Positions 62,140-64,000 of a stretch of DNA of 64,000 nucleotides are shown piece after piece (positions within the stretch are counted from its first letter, which is position 1; each line of letters begins with the position of its first letter). Both the position numbers and the translations under genes were made by a program. This DNA comes from Pollutibacter soli. Its GTDB lineage: Bacteria > Bacteroidota > Bacteroidia > Chitinophagales > Chitinophagaceae. Below the pieces are notes generated by a model that saw only the letters and a program-made list of their open reading frames with translations, was not told where the DNA came from and did no database searches. The stretch covers positions 186,001 through 250,000 of the forward strand of contig JARJHS010000002.1 of the NCBI GenBank assembly GCA_029269725.1, in the 5' to 3' direction.

Positions 62140-64000
62140 ATGTTTACCACCAACCTAAAGGGAAGGAACCTTCACCGGGTCATCCTTGCAATTCTTATTT
62201 TCATTTTCGGGTTTGCTCTACAGCCCGCCGCACAGGTCAACTTTTCATTTAGTACACTGGCAGGAACAAGTGGATTGGATGGACCAACTACTATGCAATT
62301 CGGTCCTGATGGGAAATTGTATGTCGGTACTGAAACCGGTAAAATTTTAGTTTACACGGTAAGTCAGACGGGTCCCACCAGTTATACGGTCGCCAGTACA
62401 CAAACGATTACACTGGTGGCACAGATTCCCAACCATAACGACGACGGTTCGCTCTATACCGGTGCCTCTAATGTGCGCCAGGTTACGGGAATATTTGTGA
62501 CGGGAACTTCTTCCAATCCAATTATATATGTGTCTTCGAGCGATCCCCGTGTAGGAGGTGGCGGTTCAGCAGGTGATGTAAACCTGGATACAAACTCAGG
62601 CATGATTTCAAAACTCAGCTGGAATGGTAATACCTGGGAAAAAGTTGACCTCGTAAGAGGTTTGCCGCGTTCTGAAGAAAACCATGCGGTGAATGGTATG
62701 ACCATCGACAAAAACACAGGTCAGATGTTTCTTGCAGTTGGGGGAAATACAAATGGTGGTGCTCCCTCCAACAATTTCGCATACCTGAATGAAACAGCAT
62801 TATCAGGAGCGATACTCAAAATTGATTTAAACTATATCAGCACCCTTACTGTAAAAGGTGCCGGTAATAATAAATATGTTTACGATATACCAACGCTGAA
62901 TGATCCGACAAGACCGGACATTGCTAACCCTGATTATGATCCTGCGGTAATTGGTTCTCCGCAGACAATCGATCAGGGTGATCCATTCGGCGGTAATGAC
63001 GGCCGTAACCAGGCAAAACTGATTCCTAATGGTCCGGTGCAGGTTTATTCGCCCGGTTACCGTAACCCTTATGACCTTGTAATTTCTAAGCTTCCAGGCA
63101 GAGAAGGTCGTATGTACACCATTGATAATGGCGCCAACTTCGGTTGGGGTGGTTATCCGAAGAACGTAAACACAACGAATATCAGCAACGAATATGTTGC
63201 TGGTGAACCCGGTTCCACTTCTGCTGCCGGGCCGGGATTGCCGGTCGTAAACAACCTGGATAATATGCACCTGGTATCAATGCCTGGTATGGCTCCGATA
63301 TATGGTGGTCAGCCAAATCCGATCAGGGCAAATCCTGCGGGTGCCGGTCTTTCCTGGAATGACGGTTCTATTGCAAATTTCAGTTTAACTCCCACTTCCG
63401 ACTGGCCGCCGGTCCCTCTCTCTATGGCGGACCCCAGGGAAAAGGACCTGCTGGTTCCAGGTGCCGGCGATGGAGCTCTGACAACTTTTGCAACTTCTAC
63501 AAATGGTATTACAGAATACACTTCCAGTAACTATTTCGGAGGTCAGATGGCTGGTGATATTCTCGCCGCAGACTTTTCAGGTATCATCTGGAGGATGAAA
63601 ATGAATGATGATGGTACAACGGTGGTAAGTAAAGAAATTTTCGCCAGCGGTTTCGGTGAAATCACGCTGGATGTGGTTGCGCAGGGAACCGGCGAAGTTT
63701 TTGAAGGAACGATCTGGACCTGCGATTACACCGCGGGTAAAATTTATGTATTTACTCCCCAGGGAAGTGTAAACTGTTCAGGCAATAATACAAGTACAAC
63801 ACTGGATGATGATGAAGATGGTTTCAGTAATAAAGATGAAGCAGACAATGGTACAAATCCATGTAATGCTTCCAGTTTCCCTTCTGATTTTGATGGTGAC
63901 GGTATCTCTAACCTGAACGATCCTGATGATGATAATGATGGTATTCTCGATATAAATGATTTCTTCCACAGGGACGCGCAGAACGGACAGGGTTCAGCAA
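62140..64000 (+). CDS. Second giant sugar-dehydrogenase-like secreted protein (3' end beyond window)
   Basis: An ATG at 62140 opens a frame that stays open to base 64000 (620 codons). The signal peptide is VILAILIFIFGFALQPAAQ. The same propeller as the preceding gene follows (MQFGPDGKLYVGTETGK, RMYTIDNGANFGWGGYP, LSMADPREKDLLVPGAGDG), then the calcium repeats (DDDEDGFSNKDEADNG, DPDDDNDGILDINDFF). It is a clear tandem paralogue; many blocks are identical or nearly so, including the DPRVGGGG-type motif and RGLPRSEENHA. Whether it also carries malectin domains and a T9SS signal cannot be seen. Confidence 0.93.
   Translation, partial: MFTTNLKGRNLHRVILAILIFIFGFALQPAAQVNFSFSTLAGTSGLDGPTTMQFGPDGKLYVGTETGKILVYTVSQTGPTSYTVASTQTITLVAQIPNHNDDGSLYTGASNVRQVTGIFVTGTSSNPIIYVSSSDPRVGGGGSAGDVNLDTNSGMISKLSWNGNTWEKVDLVRGLPRSEENHAVNGMTIDKNTGQMFLAVGGNTNGGAPSNNFAYLNETALSGAILKIDLNYISTLTVKGAGNNKYVYDIPTLNDPTRPDIANPDYDPAVIGSPQTIDQGDPFGGNDGRNQAKLIPNGPVQVYSPGYRNPYDLVISKLPGREGRMYTIDNGANFGWGGYPKNVNTTNISNEYVAGEPGSTSAAGPGLPVVNNLDNMHLVSMPGMAPIYGGQPNPIRANPAGAGLSWNDGSIANFSLTPTSDWPPVPLSMADPREKDLLVPGAGDGALTTFATSTNGITEYTSSNYFGGQMAGDILAADFSGIIWRMKMNDDGTTVVSKEIFASGFGEITLDVVAQGTGEVFEGTIWTCDYTAGKIYVFTPQGSVNCSGNNTSTTLDDDEDGFSNKDEADNGTNPCNASSFPSDFDGDGISNLNDPDDDNDGILDINDFFHRDAQNGQGSA

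Overview
The window looks like a chromosomal segment of a Bacteroidota bacterium, most likely from the Chitinophagaceae or a close relative. The evidence is a SusC/SusD pair, T9SS C-terminal sorting domains, LytTR and LytS-type signalling, a Reg_prop/Y_Y_Y sensor, DUF4255, Tat-exported Gfo/Idh and TIM-barrel proteins, and promoters resembling TTTG / TAnnTTTG. All functional calls are from reading the sequence; no database search was run.

Layout. 1-3.9 kb: the 3' end of a sugar isomerase, a small unknown gene, a glycogen-binding-fold/HhH fusion and a Tat-exported Gfo/Idh oxidoreductase. 4.3-14.8 kb: a divergent AraC regulator and a tight six-gene operon (SusC, SusD, sialidase-like BNR hydrolase, BASS transporter, APH-fold kinase, HpcH/HpaI aldolase). 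This reads as import and breakdown of a glycan-derived acidic sugar. 15-16.6 kb: a DinB protein and an aldo/keto reductase separated by 7-bp-period repeats. 16.7-19.7 kb: an unusual island with two tiny peptide genes that each end in a strong terminator, four divergent tRNAs (Arg, Lys, Asn, Phe), a YkuK-type RNase H-like protein, an AAA+ ATPase, and tRNA-like remnants. 19.7-24.2 kb: five minus-strand genes for amino-acid-like metabolism (racemase, APC permease, acetyltransferase, methyltransferase, ketopantoate-reductase-like). 24.3-26.6 kb: a thioesterase and a TetR regulator with matching palindromic operators, then a decayed AraC gene. 26.7-29.8 kb: an unknown protein, a peptidoglycan-binding/M15 peptidase, a DUF4255 (Pvc16-like) protein and an ECF sigma factor.

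30-33.7 kb: two LytS-type kinases overlapping by 4 bp and a LytTR response regulator, then a DUF1648 protein. 33.8-36.9 kb: a one-protein propeller sensor kinase whose ATPase domain looks eroded. 37.4-44.7 kb: a GT1-like glycosyltransferase and an oxidative sugar operon (cytochrome c dehydrogenase-like lipoprotein, TIM-barrel isomerase, SDR, MFS transporter). 44.7-48.5 kb: a translationally coupled small membrane peptide and exported protein, an orphan four-helix sensor, and a gluconate-2-dehydrogenase-subunit-3/GMC oxidoreductase pair. 49-55.5 kb: a 17-residue-repeat adhesin-like protein that combines an S74 chaperone with a T9SS signal, a JmjC-like cupin, a GH5 hydrolase, a beta-barrel-like protein and a multi-span membrane protein. 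55.9-64 kb: two tandem paralogous giant secreted proteins (sugar-dehydrogenase-like propeller, calcium repeats and, in the complete copy, four malectin domains). The second copy runs off the end.

Across the window, many intergenic gaps hold short degenerate tandem arrays that all share a 7-bp period but use different core words (ACGT, CGAA, AGAATAC). Three distinct palindromic elements are also present. These arrays and the tRNA/YkuK/AAA+ island are the most unusual parts of the window.
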